A stretch of 64,000 nucleotides of DNA from Rana temporaria (Eukaryota > Chordata > Amphibia > Anura > Ranidae): the NCBI RefSeq assembly GCF_905171775.1, contig NC_053492.1:183532278-183596277 (forward strand). The letters run 5' to 3'. Shown piece by piece: positions 51,895 to 63,777 of the stretch. The notes under the pieces were generated by a model. That model saw nothing but the letters and a program-made list of their open reading frames with translations. It searched no databases and was not told where the DNA came from. Positions within the stretch are counted from its first letter, which is position 1. Each line of letters begins with the position of its first letter. The translations under genes were made by a program, and so were the position numbers.

Positions 51895-52322
51895 AACCCT
51901 CTGTAGTGCTGCAGCCCCCCAGCTCCTCCATTTTACTTACCTGCATGCTGACATCTTCCAGCTGGGAAGAAGCACACCATCTGTAGCTGGTGTCTCATGT
52001 CCTGATTGGATAGATTGATAGAAGCGCAGTCATTTGCTCCCGCTGCTGTCAATCAAATGACGCGCCACCGGGGGGGCGGGGGCCGAGTCCTGCATTCTGT
52101 GTGAATGGACACAGATGCAAGACACAGTAGCGCACCCGCATGGGTGTCCACCAAGGAGAGACCATCTCCAATGTGGACACTCGATGTGGGGAGGAGCCAC
52201 CATCGCTGCTGAGGGACCGCAGAAGAGGAGGATTGAGGCCACTCTGTGCAAAACGAACTACACGGTGGAGGTATGACATGTTTTTTATTAAAAAAACAAA
52301 ACAAAATCAGGTTTACAACCCC
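51895..52322. mobile_element. TTAA-flanked foldback MITE
   Basis: Ends AGGGGTTGTAAACC and GGTTTACAACCCC with TTAA on both sides (51891-51894, 52323-52326). Confidence 0.85.
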
Positions 52323-52326
52323 TTAA

Positions 52327-53427
52327 CTTCACAGCAAAAGTGCTTTCAAGGAAAATGGTCTGCATCTGAGAACAGTCTAGGACACTTTGAGGTCTACTCA
52401 TAAAACATTTACAGTGCAAATGTCTCAAGCATTCATACGGCCATCTGAATAATATGTTTTACTTACTAGGATTGTCAGCTTCCATCTAGTGGTCATGGGG
52501 TAGTATTTTCCTGATTGAGGTGTTTCAGAAACAACTGCATGTCCAATAGAATAATAGATGGAGCTGACTATCACAGGAAATGAATTTATTATGCAAATTA
52601 CAGAGCTTATATGTGACTATTGTGTGAATCCAATGCCCTGAACAAGCACGCAGCAAGTATGATTGTGTTTATATGTTAGAAAATATGCTTTCGGTAAACT
52701 AAGTGAATGAATGAAACTGTGTAGCAAGAGATTTAATTATATGAAATGAAGCTTGGTAGCTATTAATTTACAAACCTTATCATACATTTCTTTTCAATTA
52801 ACATCTCTTTTATATATATAATTTTTTTTTTTTTTTACATGTTTTCTTGTTTAATTTCCAAGAATATGCCAGTTTTGTGTAGTTTGAATTTGCAGAACAG
52901 TGACCAAGTTACAGTGTTTCAAGGTTAAAATGTCAGTCTCATATGTGGTCTAGTAGCCATCAATCATGTCTGCACGGGTAGGTCACAACCATCTGAAAAC
53001 AATTAGGCCCAAATGATCACAGAATGAAAACCTCCAAATTTAATTTGCAGAACTTGATGTCCGCACACTCTCGTACCATCCACCCTCACCCCAAGTCACA
53101 TTCATGTAAATGATTAATCACACTAATTATCGCTTTTCTGTGACCAGTGTATATAGAAATATCCGTTAATCATGCACCAGAGACCAAGCTACTGAAACAA
53201 CATAAAGCTGTATGTTTTCCGAAATAGTATTTTTTGAACTTCAAGCATTAATTTGAAAAACAATTATGCATTGAACAAGAAATAACAATAACTAGTGATA
53301 ACTGTATAAATTGTATAAACGTTAAAATGATGAGGAGCACTAGGGCCACATTCACAATTGTGTGTTTTTGGTGTGTTTTAGGTGTGGTGCACAAAGAAAA
53401 GTCATGCTTGCTGCATCTTTGTTGCGC
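52327..53427. other. Stretch without recognised gene
   Basis: 52,440-53,330 has no repeat I recognise. From 53,340 a MITE arm (GGGCCACATTCACAATTG) begins and is interrupted by the L2 insertion; its other arm is near 54,490-54,600. Confidence 0.4.
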
Positions 53428-54489
53428 TTTCATCAAAATTATTATTATTATACAGGATTTATATAGTGCCAACAGTTTACGCAGCGCTTTACAACATCAG
53501 GGAAGACATTATAGTTACAATACAATTCAATAAAGGAAGGATCAGAGGGCAATGCTCATTAGAGCTTACAATCTAGAAGGGAGGGTGAAGTGGAACAGAG
53601 GGTAGTAGATGTGGGGGGTGATCAGATGGACAAAATTAAAATACAGTTGTTAGGTGTGGGTAGGATAGGCTTCTCTGAAGAGGAGGGTTTTCAGGGATCC
53701 TCTAAAAGCTAATAGAGAAGGAGATAGACGGATAGTTTGGGGTAATGAGTTCCATAGGCTTGGAGAGGCTCTGGAGAAGTCCTGGAGACGAGCATGGGAG
53801 CAGGTGATGAGAGAGCTAGAGAGTAGGAGGTCTTGAGAAGGACGAAGAGAACGATTAGGTTGGTATTTAGAGACTAGGTCAGTGATATAGCTGGGGGCAG
53901 AATTGTGGATGGCTTTGTAGGTCGTAGTTAGTATTTTGAATTTAATTCGTTGGGCGAGCGGAAGCCAGTGGAGGGATTGACAGAGAGGAGTAGCAGAGAC
54001 AAAGCGGTTGGTAAGGTGGATAAGTCTGGCCGCAGCATTCATGATGGATTGAAGGGGGGTTAGAGTATGCAGCAGTAAGCCAATGAGAAGGGAGTTGCAG
54101 TAATCAAGGCGAGAGATGACCAGGGAGTGAATTAAGAGCTTTGTGGTGTCATTGGTTAGAAAGGGGCGTATTTTGGAGATGTTGCGAAGGTTGAGGCGGC
54201 AAGATTTGGTGATTGAACGTGAGGCTTAAAGGAGAGTTCAGAGTCCAGGACTACTCCTAGGACCTTGGCATGTGGGGATGGGCTGATAGTTGTGCCATCA
54301 ATTTTGACAGAGAGATCAGGGGAAGAGGCACGTGGGGGAGGGAAAATGATAAGTTCCGTTTTGGATAGATTGAGTTTGAGGAAGTGGTGTGACATCCAAA
54401 GTGATATATCTGATAGTAAATTAGTGATACGTGAGGAAAATGAAGGAGTGAGTTGAGGGGCAGAGAAAAAGATTTGAGTGTCGTCACAT
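53428..54489 (-). mobile_element. L2 LINE, 3' half
   Basis: Ends (on the left) in a TAATAA run preceded by the L2 tail (AGCGCTGCGTAAACTG, GGCACTATATAAATCC on the minus strand), with the RT C-terminal coding region upstream. The 5' end is truncated at about 54489. Confidence 0.88.
53650..54480 (-). pseudogene. L2 ORF2, RT C-terminal region
   Basis: L2 ORF2 encodes endonuclease plus RT; only the part after the YxDD box is present. The minus strand reads LKLNLSKTELIIFPPP and KVLGVVLDSELSFKPHV (54156-54395), then after a frameshift NAAARLIHLTNR, SLHWLPLAQRIKFKILTTTY and SPSLWNSLPQTIR, ending LLFREAYP (53650-54042). These are the hallmark blocks of CR1/L2 C-termini. The 131-codon last block is open. 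Confidence 0.88.
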
Positions 54490-54599
54490 TACATTACAGA
54501 TTTGAAAATGCACATTACTGTATATAGAGTTCAATGGTAATGCACATAAAACAAACCTAAAATGCACCACAGATGTGAACCGACCCTTAAAGTGTTAGT

Positions 54600-55397
54600 A
54601 AAGCCAGGACCCTGCATTCACTATATACGGTCTCCCACAGTACACAGAACATGGAAATGCAATGATTTTAGTAAATATAATCTGTTAAATACCTTTTCTC
54701 ATCAGCAGTATATAGCAGTCTTTTAACTTCTATAAGTGTCTAGTTAAAGCTTGCAGGGTGAGTTTTTATTCTGCACTGACAGTCCTATCAGAATGCAGGA
54801 CCCCTAACCCTCTATCTGGACAGTGCCAATTGGCCTTGTGCTGATCACATGCACCCTCCCAAGAAAAAAAAAATCTCTAGCAATACACACCAAACTGAGC
54901 ACGTGCAGCCTGTCCCCTGTATTATCAGGAAATATATTGGGGACAGTAGAAGGAGGAGAGAATCAGAGGAGACAGGATCAAACAACCTTTGTACACAATG
55001 TAGAAGATTAACCCCTAAGTTCCACAGTGAGTATAACAAGCATTCTTTACTGCATATACAGACTGATTTTACTGTTGTGGGATTTGTAACACTTTATGTA
55101 CATAATTCTAACATCAATGATCCATAATAATTGTTACTCAAAAAATTATGAATTGAAAAATAAATTATTCTTAACCGAAAAGAAAAACGTTTTTGACAAT
55201 CTTTTGGGTTGCATTCAATCATGACCCATTGTACTTAAAACTTTTGCAAAAAGAGAATGCCATTACATTTAAATTTTATATTTTAATGCAGTGCAGGAAA
55301 AAGCAACTGGTTACATGATAATGGCATTGGCTAACCTCCCCTTGCAAATATTCAACTTTCAATAAGTGTGTACTGCATATGCGTGTAAGCTATACAT
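54600..55397. other. MITE half and unassigned sequence
   Basis: TTAAAGTGTTAGTAAAGCC (54,594) looks like one end of a TTAA-type MITE without its partner. The remainder has no recognised features. Confidence 0.35.
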
Positions 55398-55399
55398 TA

Positions 55400-55976
55400 C
55401 CGTATATACTCGAGTATAAGCCGACCCGAATGTAAGCCGAGGCACCTAATTTTACCACAAAAAAACGAGTATAAGCCTAGGGTGTCCATCTGCATGCCTC
55501 ACTGTGCCTTACTTTGCCTCACTGTGCCCATGCCTCACTGTGCCCATGTCTCACTGTGCCCATGCCTCACTGTGCCCATGCCTCACTGTGCCCATGCCTC
55601 ACTGTGCCCATGCCTCACTATGCCCATGCCTCACTGTGTCCATGACTAGACTGACATTTAACATGGGAGTCTATGAAAGGGGTGCCAAGTTCCGGGTCCA
55701 GGGGACCTACGACCGGCCGGTACCGGGTCCCCAGATTCATCGGAGAAATTACCGTTTAACATGGGAGTCTATGGAAGGGGTGCTCGGCTTTGAAAAATCA
55801 GTGCTCCCCGGCCGTAGGTCTCCCGGACAACAAACTTTGCACACTTGTAGAGGAAGAGTGGGGCAAAAGTCTGGGAGATCAGGCGCAAAAAGGTGACTCG
55901 AGTATAAGCCGAAGTGGGGCATTTTCAGCACAAAAAAATTTGCTGAAAAACTCGGCTTATACTCGAGTATATACGG
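55400..55976. mobile_element. Mariner-type MITE, CCGTATATACTCGAG ends
   Basis: Ends CCGTATATACTCGAGTATAA and TTATACTCGAGTATATACGG are perfect inverted repeats inside TA duplications (55398-55399, 55977-55978). Contains an array of CACTGTGCCCATGCCT units (55,500-55,650), which creates the 130-residue frame there. Confidence 0.92.
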
Positions 55977-56049
55977 TAAGTTTACGTTAAATAATTATGC
56001 TATTATAGTAAAGTCTATGTAAAATTTCAGCTTAAATGATTAAATTAGC

Positions 56050-56990
56050 TAAATACATTCCAGGTGCATTAAAACAAAAGGGGTTCAATATTTTTACCAA
56101 AATGATGTAGAAGAATACATATTGCCTAAACTGATGAAGAAATTTGTTTGTTTTTTTGGGGGATATTTATTATAGCAAAAAGTAAAAAATATAGTTGTTT
56201 TTTTTTTCAAAATTGTTGCTCTATTTTTTTTATAGCGCAAAAATTAAAAACCGCAGAGGTGATTAAATACGTCCAAAAGAAAGCTCTATTTGAGGAAAAA
56301 AAGGACATAAATTTTGTTTGGGTACAATTTTGCACAACCGCGCAATTGTCAGTTAAAGCGATGCAGTGCCTTAATGCAAAAAATGGCCTAGTCATTAACC
56401 CTTTCATGACTAAGCCTATTTCTGCCATGTGGTGTTTACAAGTTAAAATCCATATTTTTTGCTAGAAAATTACTTAGAACCCCCAAACATTACATATATT
56501 TTTTTAGCAGAGAATCTAGAGAATAAAATGGCAATTGTTGCAATATTTTATGTCAGACGGTATTTGAGCGGCGGTGTTTTAAACGCAACTTATATAATGT
56601 GAAAGAGGATGTTACGCCGAGTAAATAGATACCAAACATGTCACGCTTTATAATTGCATGCACTCATGGAATGGCGACAATCTACGGTACCTAAAAATCT
56701 CCATAGGCGACGCTTTAAACTTTTTTTACGGTTACCAGGTTAGAGTTACAGAGGAGGTCTAGTGCTAGAATTATTGCTCTCGCTCTGACGATCGCGGCGA
56801 TACCTCACATGTGTGATTTGAACACCGTTTTCATATGTGGGCGCGACTTCTATATACGTTTTCTTTGTTGCGCTAGCTCGCGGGGAGGGGGGCTCTCGTT
56901 CAACATCGCTGGATCGGAGGGGGATGAGGGGGGCTCCTGCACACATAAGGCTTTTTATTTTAGTGCATAGAATGCATTAAAGTGGAGTTC
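56050..56990. mobile_element. Ranid 1-kb repeat variants, two joined pieces
   Basis: The left piece (to about 56,400) carries GCAAAAAGTAAAAAATATAG, AAAGAAAGCTCTATTTG and GCAATTGTCAGTTAAAGCG. The right piece starts TTAACCCTTTCATGAC and has TAGAAAATTACTTAGAACCC, also found in the hAT arm at 35,930. Confidence 0.65.
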
Positions 56991-57179
56991 CATTTTTTAC
57001 TCCTCACCATGCAGCACTAATGTGCATCCTTAAAATGAATTGGCAATTTATTTATTTTTTTCTGTTCACTTACCTAATTTATGCCTATATCTAATTTCAC
57101 TTTCTCCTTTAGAGGCCGCGGTGCTGTATATCATTTCTGCTTTTGCATTGGCTCCTGGGAGATCTTGATCAGCTTGGCA

Positions 57180-57682
57180 CAGGGATGGACTGGCCATTGG
57201 GACCACAGGGAGTTTCCCGGTGGGCCGGTGGCTCAGTGGGCCGGCTTCATTGACAGCGGACTGCTGCCCCCCTCCACTCCTCTGTCTCTCCCTCCCCGCA
57301 GCGCTCACCTGGGGGGAACAAAGAAGCAGGGGGGACGAAAGAGGAGCATGGGGGTAGGGGACAGACAGCTGACTCAACAGCTATGGCCTGGGAGTTTCTC
57401 ACATCTGCCTAATCTTGTCTCATAAGGGGGGCACCGAACTGATTCTTTTTCCCCCGGGTGAAATAATGTCTATCTTCCCCACTGGTACTGCCTATAAGAG
57501 TACCAGTACCAGCCGTTCTACTCTAATAAAGTAGAACAGCTAGTGGCTAGTGAAGGGGGAGAGGGGGCTTGGGTGGCCGGGGGGGGGGGGGGGGAGTTAT
57601 CCGGCCGCCATGGGAGAGACCTGTCAAAGTGGGCCAGTCTGGATGAAGTCCAGGGCCAAATTTCTGTCCCAGTCCATCCCTG
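57180..57682. mobile_element. hAT MITE CAGGGATGGACTGGCC
   Basis: Ends CAGGGATGGACTGGCCA and CCCAGTCCATCCCTG with exact GCTTGGCA on both sides (57172-57179, 57683-57690). Same family as 47671-48057. Confidence 0.93.
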
Positions 57683-57743
57683 GCTTGGCATAGCACTCAT
57701 CCCATAGGTCAGCTTGGCATGGAACTGCTCCAGTAACAATTAA

Positions 57744-58087
57744 AGGGGTTTTAAAGGTTAGTATTTTATTTTCTAAATAGGTTCCTTTAAGCTAGTGCAT
57801 TGTTGGTTCACTTACCTTTTCCTTCGATTTCCCTTCTAAATGTTTTTTTTCTTTGTCTGAATTTCTCACTTCCTGTTTCTCCTCAGTAAGCTTGCCCCCA
57901 TCAACCGAGCTTTTCTGGCTGGGGGTTAGTCAGCCAGAACAGCTTACTGAGGAGAAACAGGAAGTGAGAAATGCAGACAAAGAAAAAAAAACATTTAGAA
58001 GGGAAATCAAAGAAAAAGGTTAGTGAACCAACAATGCACTAGCTTAAAGGAACCTATTTAGAAAAAAAAACAATCTTTACAACCCCA
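57744..58087. mobile_element. TTAA-flanked perfect-arm MITE
   Basis: TTAA at 57740-57743 and 58088-58091. The arms are nearly complementary throughout (CACTTCCTGTTTCTCCTCAG, CTGAGGAGAAACAGGAAGTG), so it would form one long hairpin. Confidence 0.9.
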
Positions 58088-58530
58088 TTAACATTGGCGT
58101 CTATGGAAAATCTTGGTCAGCTTTGCATGGCACTGCTCCCGTAACATTTAACATTGGCGTCTATGGAAAATCTTCGTCAAATTGACCAAGATTGCATGGC
58201 ACTGCACATGCGCGAGATCGGCAGGTGCATGCTGGATAGCCAGCATGCACGGAATACAGGAAGAAGGACACTGTGGCTACAGATGCCCACACTGGAGATG
58301 GCCGCGAACTTCACAAAGTAAGAAAACGATGCTGTACAAATAGAAAACTGGGCATAGTTTACAGCATACCTTTGTTACATTGCACGAGGCATTAGTATTC
58401 TAGTGGTATTTTTATCATATTTCAGCCAGAACTCCCCTTTGAGATAAAGAAATCTGTCCTTACAACCACTTTAAGTGTTTAATTGGGCCTAAAGTGTAAC
58501 AATTATAGTGTTAAGAAATGTACGCACTTA

Positions 58531-59377
58531 CCGTATATACTCGAGTATAAGCCAAGTTTTTCAGCCCATTTTCTAGGCTGAAAAACTACCCCCTCGGCTT
58601 ATACTAGAGTCAGCAGTAAAACATGTGTTTAAAAGCATGTCTTACGCTGTGTAATCCATATGCAGCTGTACCTTTTCATTAGTATAACAGCGTGTGTCTG
58701 CCGCTGTGTAATCCAGCCAAAACAAAACATATGCAGCCATACCTTTTCATTAGTAAAACAGCGTGTGTCTGCCGCTGTATAATCGAGATTCCAGTCTATT
58801 CGGCCATCCTTTGTAAGAAAACCTTGCCTCCTCCTCATCCGTCCGTGATAGAGGAACACTGATACGATGCTGGGAAACTGTATCAGTGTTCTGCCTATCA
58901 CAGACGAGGAGGAGGCGGGGCTTTCTTCCAAAGGACTGCCGAATAGACTGGAGTCTGGATTACACAGCGGGAGACACACGCTGTTTTACTAATAAAAAGG
59001 TACGGCTGCATATGTTTTGTTTTGGCTGGATTACACAGCGGCAGACACGCGCTGTTTTACTAATAAAAAGGTATGAATGCATATGGGCACAATGAGAGAC
59101 TGCAACCATGGGCACAGTGAGAGACTGCAACCATGGACACAGTGAGAGACTGCAGCTATGGGGACAGTGAGAGACTGCATATGGGCACAGTGAGACTGCA
59201 ACTGGGCACAATTAGACTGCAAATGGGCACAGTGAGGCTGCAGATGGGCATTGTTAACCCAGTAGCTGCTGAATTTTCCCACCCTAGGCTTATACTCCAG
59301 TCAATATGTTTTCCCTGTTTTTTGTGGTTATGTGCCTCGGCTTATATTCGGGTCGGCTTATACTCAAGTATATACAG
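58531..59377. mobile_element. Mariner-type MITE, second copy
   Basis: Ends CCGTATATACTCGAGTATAA and TTATACTCAAGTATATACAG between TA. The interior has inverted TACCTTTTCATTAGTA / TACTAATAAAAAGGTA blocks and a CAGTGAGAGACTGCA array (59,090-59,240). Confidence 0.9.
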
Positions 59378-60640
59378 TATATATCTTCTCCAGAATACTG
59401 TTCTCATTTTCAACTCTTTCTAAAATGTAAAATGTTTTGAAAACAGACAATTTACAAAAAAACAACAAAAACAAAAATCTATTCACTCCCTATAGGTTTT
59501 GCAATTGCCCTATCCACCAGTTTTTTACATAACAGATATTCCCAGCTGTAATGAATAACCATTAACTTATCTTTAGAAAATAAATCACTTTCTTACATAG
59601 GAAGTACCTGGTACAATTATGAGGACTATTTCTTCTTTGGATCTCATGGTATGTCTCATACTGATGTTTAACAGGCACTAATTTTATGTTAGTTTAAATA
59701 AGTGAGCATAAATGTCTTGTCTGTGTATTAAATTATCACGAGTCTGGTTCTTTTATAAAATGCCTATTTTCACGCAGCTACCTAAAAGTTTTTAGGAAAC
59801 GGAAGGTTAACATCCTGTGTTACTAATGCGAACTTCTAACCTTAGACCTATTAAGGGTGTCAAAGCATTGGCCACCTTGTCTATTAATGGCTATTAAAAT
59901 GCTGTTAGTCGGTGTGGTATTTGATAGTGTAAATCTGCTACGTGATGTTTTCCAGGAATGGATGGCGCAATGTGATACAACTTGGGTTGAGGGCCAGTTA
60001 AAAAGGTCACAAGTTCATGAGTAGTTAAGACATCCTCTAGTATGTCTGAACTCTGAGGCTATCAAGAAAATCTTCATCTATCTCTGAGAAAAGTCCTGAC
60101 TTTTCCCTTCCACATACAGTTTAAATAAGACAGCTCAACAGGGGTGAAAATGATTACAAATGATCTGTTTTTCCGCTTGGTGTCCTTCTTTGAATATGTC
60201 TAGGTTATCTCTTAACCTATTGTGGCAGGCAGAAGAAGCTAATTAGAGGAAATGCCTTCATTCACGTAATGTCAAGTAATGTTTCTTTAGGGATGAAGAG
60301 CTTGATATTGTATTTTCATTTTGGAAGTTTTATTTTGAGTAAATTTGTAATGTGCTAAATACAGAAAAAGCATGTGTAGAGATTTTAAAAAGCTTAGGGT
60401 CTATTATACCATTATAATGACGTACAGCGCCATACAGCGCCGAGGCCTCTAAAGGAGGAAATAAAAAAAAGGAATTTAAATACTTAGTACTATATTTACA
60501 CATTTTACCTACTTGCAGTAAAAAAATATGATATATTTGTGTGATAGTTGTCCTTTAAATTGTTTTTAGAGTGGCCAGGAAAAGACAGTTTATAACAATA
60601 GTGTAAAATTTAAAGAGCACAAGGCTATGATTGTTTACAC
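59378..60640. other. Repeat-free stretch, possible non-coding regulatory DNA
   Basis: About 1.26 kb without any repeat family I recognise and without convincing exons. It contains homeobox-type cores such as GCTAATTAGAGG (60,238). Confidence 0.35.
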
Positions 60641-61003
60641 AAATTAAGTGGATGACCGCATCTAAATCAACACTAGTTCTATACCCTGTCCAGGCTGTAC
60701 AGACCACCTAAGCCTTTTGCATGGCGTGAAAATCTCAGGACGCAAGATAGTGACAGCCATACATATTACACTAAAACCAGAAATAGACATATATATAATA
60801 GGGATAATCCCTTTCCAGGAAGCTCCATTCTTCTGCTCATCTCCATACTGCTGTATTATTCCTTTTGGTGTTAATGGGTGTAAAATAATTCCCATCGTCA
60901 TGGTCAGAGGGAATAAAAAAAAGTCCTATCATCGCTGTCAGAAGGAGAAAAATAAACCACATGATGATGTCATTCAGAATAAACGTAGCCTTATCATCGG
61001 TGG
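60641..61003. repeat. Decayed repeat with AATAAGTCCTATCAT-type units
   Basis: The units GGGAATAAAAAAAAGTCCTA (60,910) and AAGTAAAATAAGTCCTATTG (61,799) frame the hAT element at 61004 and belong to one short tandem repeat. Confidence 0.4.
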
Positions 61004-61789
61004 TAGACATGTGCATTCCTTTTTGTCTGAATGCATTTTCTTCTGAATTTCGGGTATTTTCATTTTCGTTTTAACAAATGATAACAAACGCACAGAATCC
61101 AAGAACCAAACAATCTGACATAAACAAATGCTTTATTTTCGTTTTCGTTGCAAATATTCTATATAGATAAAAGATTCGACATGACGCTGACATTAGCGAT
61201 CTGTGGTCGAATGTGCCTAACCTTAACTCTATTAGTCCAAGATTTTTCTACATAGAGAGGAAAGATTCGACATAGAGAGAAAAGATTTGACATTATAGAG
61301 ATAATAGCAAAAAAGGTCGAATGTGCCTAACCTAACTATTAGTTCAAGATTATTCGACATAGAGAGAAAAGATTCGACATGAAGATTCGACGAAGCAGTT
61401 GCCGCGAGCGAACATTTATGGTCAAATGCTCAGCCCATAGGCTATAGAAGAATTCTAATGTTGGTTGACTAGTAATAATAATTAATAAATATAATTATTA
61501 CTAGTCATAAAACATTAGAATTCTACTATAGCTTGTAGTCTGAACATTCAACCGGAAATGTACGATTGTGGCGTCGTACAGTTTAGCTGCTCCGTCAAAT
61601 CTTCTTAGAACATTCGACACCATAAGCCTTCAATGACAGATTCGACCTTAATTATTTCGGATTTTTGGACTAATGCATTTTTTAAAGAAACAAAATAAAT
61701 TAAAACGAATTTCGGGAGTAACTAAATACATTTATTTTTCGGACGAAAACGAAATTGCAAAACAAAATATTTCAGTGTGCACATGTCTA
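61004..61789. mobile_element. hAT foldback element TAGACATGTGCA
   Basis: Ends TAGACATGTGCA and TGCACATGTCTA with exact ATCGGTGG on both sides (60996-61003, 61790-61797). The interior has repeated ATTCGACATAGAGAG units and inverted ACTAGTAATAAT / ATTATTACTAGT blocks. Confidence 0.93.
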
Positions 61790-61949
61790 ATCGGTGGAAG
61801 TAAAATAAGTCCTATTGTGCTGTTAGTGGGAATAAATCAAACTTTTATAATGTTGACTTCAGCAAGAATAAAATAAACAAAATATTACTGGTATGGGTGG
61901 GAACAAGAATGAGCCCCATATCGTTGGTATCTCTGGATACATACTATAC

Positions 61950-62880
61950 AATTTTCTTTAGATTTTTTCGTTTAGATTTACCAAAACCATATAATATGAG
62001 GTCAAACCTAAACACTTTATTACTTTATTATAATTTTTATGTAATCAGGCAGGCCCTTGCACTACATAGTTGAAAGTAAATCTGAGGCCTCGTACACACG
62101 ACCAGTTTCCTCGGCAGAATACATCAAGAAACTTGGTGGGAGAGTTTTTTTTGCAGAGGAAACTGGTCGTGTGTACATTTTTCATCGAGGAAACTGTCGA
62201 GGAACTCGTCGAGCCAAAAAGAGAGCAAGTTCTCTTTTTCCTCGACGGGAGTCAAATTGACTCGTCGAGTTCCTCGTCGGGCTGGTTTCCGACAAGCAAC
62301 TCTAGCGTGTGTATGCTAAGGAACCCGCGCTTGGTCATAATAAAGTATGAGACGGGAGTAAAAGTAGCATTTGTAATGGAGAGAACACATTTTTAAAGCT
62401 GTAACAGACTGAAAAGTGCAAATCGTCTCTTACCAAACTTTTACTTAACACACAAACACATGAGATTAGCAAAAGCAGCCCCAAGAGTTGTGCAAGTGGA
62501 ATCGAACTTCCCCTGCCGTCCTATGTGTTGTAGTCACCGCGTTTGAGAACGAGGAGATTTTGTCTTGACTGTGTGTACGCAAAGCAAGCTTGTCGAGTTC
62601 CTCGACAAGCCTAACAAGGAACTCGACGAGGAAAATTATGTGTTTCGCCCGACGAGTTCCTCGGTCGTGTGTACGAGGCCTAAAGGAAATCGAACAACGA
62701 GAAGTTGTATAATGTGTATCCAGCTTTAGGCTGGCCATACATTATACTCTTATTCAATTTCCTTTAGATTTGCCTTCAACTATGTAGTGTAAGGGCCTGC
62801 CTGATTACATAAAAATTCAAAGTGTTTAGGTCTGACCTCATATTATACAGTTTTGGTAAAATTGTACAAAAAGAAGTGTA
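61950..62880. mobile_element. Foldback MITE (CCATATAATATGAGGTC arms) with nested Harbinger-like MITE
   Basis: The outer arms (TACCAAAACCATATAATATG and its complement; GCAGGCCCTTGCACTACATA and its complement) flank an inner element at 62086-62680. That element has ends GGCCTCGTACACACGACC and GGTCGTGTGTACGAGGCC with TGA/TAA borders and GAGGAACTCGTCGAG arms. Confidence 0.8.
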
Positions 62881-63056
62881 TAATTGTATTATTTTTTGCT
62901 TTTAAAAATGTTTTTCTTACTTGTATAGAAGTATATGTAAATGATAAAATACCTGCGCACAACTCTTAAATAAAAGAAAAATGTGTTCTATTGCCAATGG
63001 TGACGTCTTTGTTATTTAATTGCAATCCCAATTCAAAATGTCGTCAGTAGATATTA

Positions 63057-63777
63057 TGGGGCAGATCCACAAAAGAATTACGCCGGCGTATCTATTGATA
63101 CGCCGCGTAATTTTAAAGTTCCCGCGTTGTATCTTTGTTTTGTATCTACAAAACAAGATACGACTGCATCTGGGATCGATCCGACATGCGTACGTCTTAG
63201 TACGCCGTCGGATCTTAGGTGCATTTTTTCGGCGGCCGCTAGGTGGCGTTTCTGTCGAATTCCGCGTCGAGTATGCAAATTAGCTAGTTACGGTGATCCA
63301 CGAACGTACGTCCGGCCGGCGCATTTTTTTACGTCGTTTGCGTTCGGCTTTTTCCAGCGTATAGTTACCCCTGCTATTATGAGGCGTGCTCAATGTTAAG
63401 TATGGCCGTCGTTCCCGCGTCAAATTTTGAATTTTCTACGTCGTTTGTGTAAGTTGTTCGCGAATAGGGATTTGCGTAAAATGACGTCACCGTCGAAAAC
63501 ATTGGCTTGTTCCGGGAAACCCCCACGGACGGCGCATGCGCCGTTCAAAAAAAAAAACTTGTTTACGTCGGGTCACAACGTATTTGCATAAAACATGCCC
63601 CCATCACATCCATTTGAATTGCGCGCCCTTACGCTGCCAAAGATACACTACGCCGCCGTAACTTACGGCGCAAATTCTTTGAGGATTCAAAAAAAAACAA
63701 GTAAGTTACGGCGGCGTAGTGCATCTTAGATACGCTACGCCCGACGCAAATATGCACCGATGTATGTGAATCTGCCC
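63057..63777. mobile_element. ACGCCGGCG-rich long-TIR MITE
   Basis: Ends GGGGCAGATCCACAAAAG and GTGAATCTGCCCC are inverted. The arms carry ACGCCGGCGTATC and its complements, plus GGCGCATGCGCCGTTC. The 80-90-residue frames are shadows. Confidence 0.8.

Noticed and set aside
55504..55896. 130-residue frame with repeated SLCPCLTVPM
   Set aside because: Minisatellite inside a mariner-type MITE.
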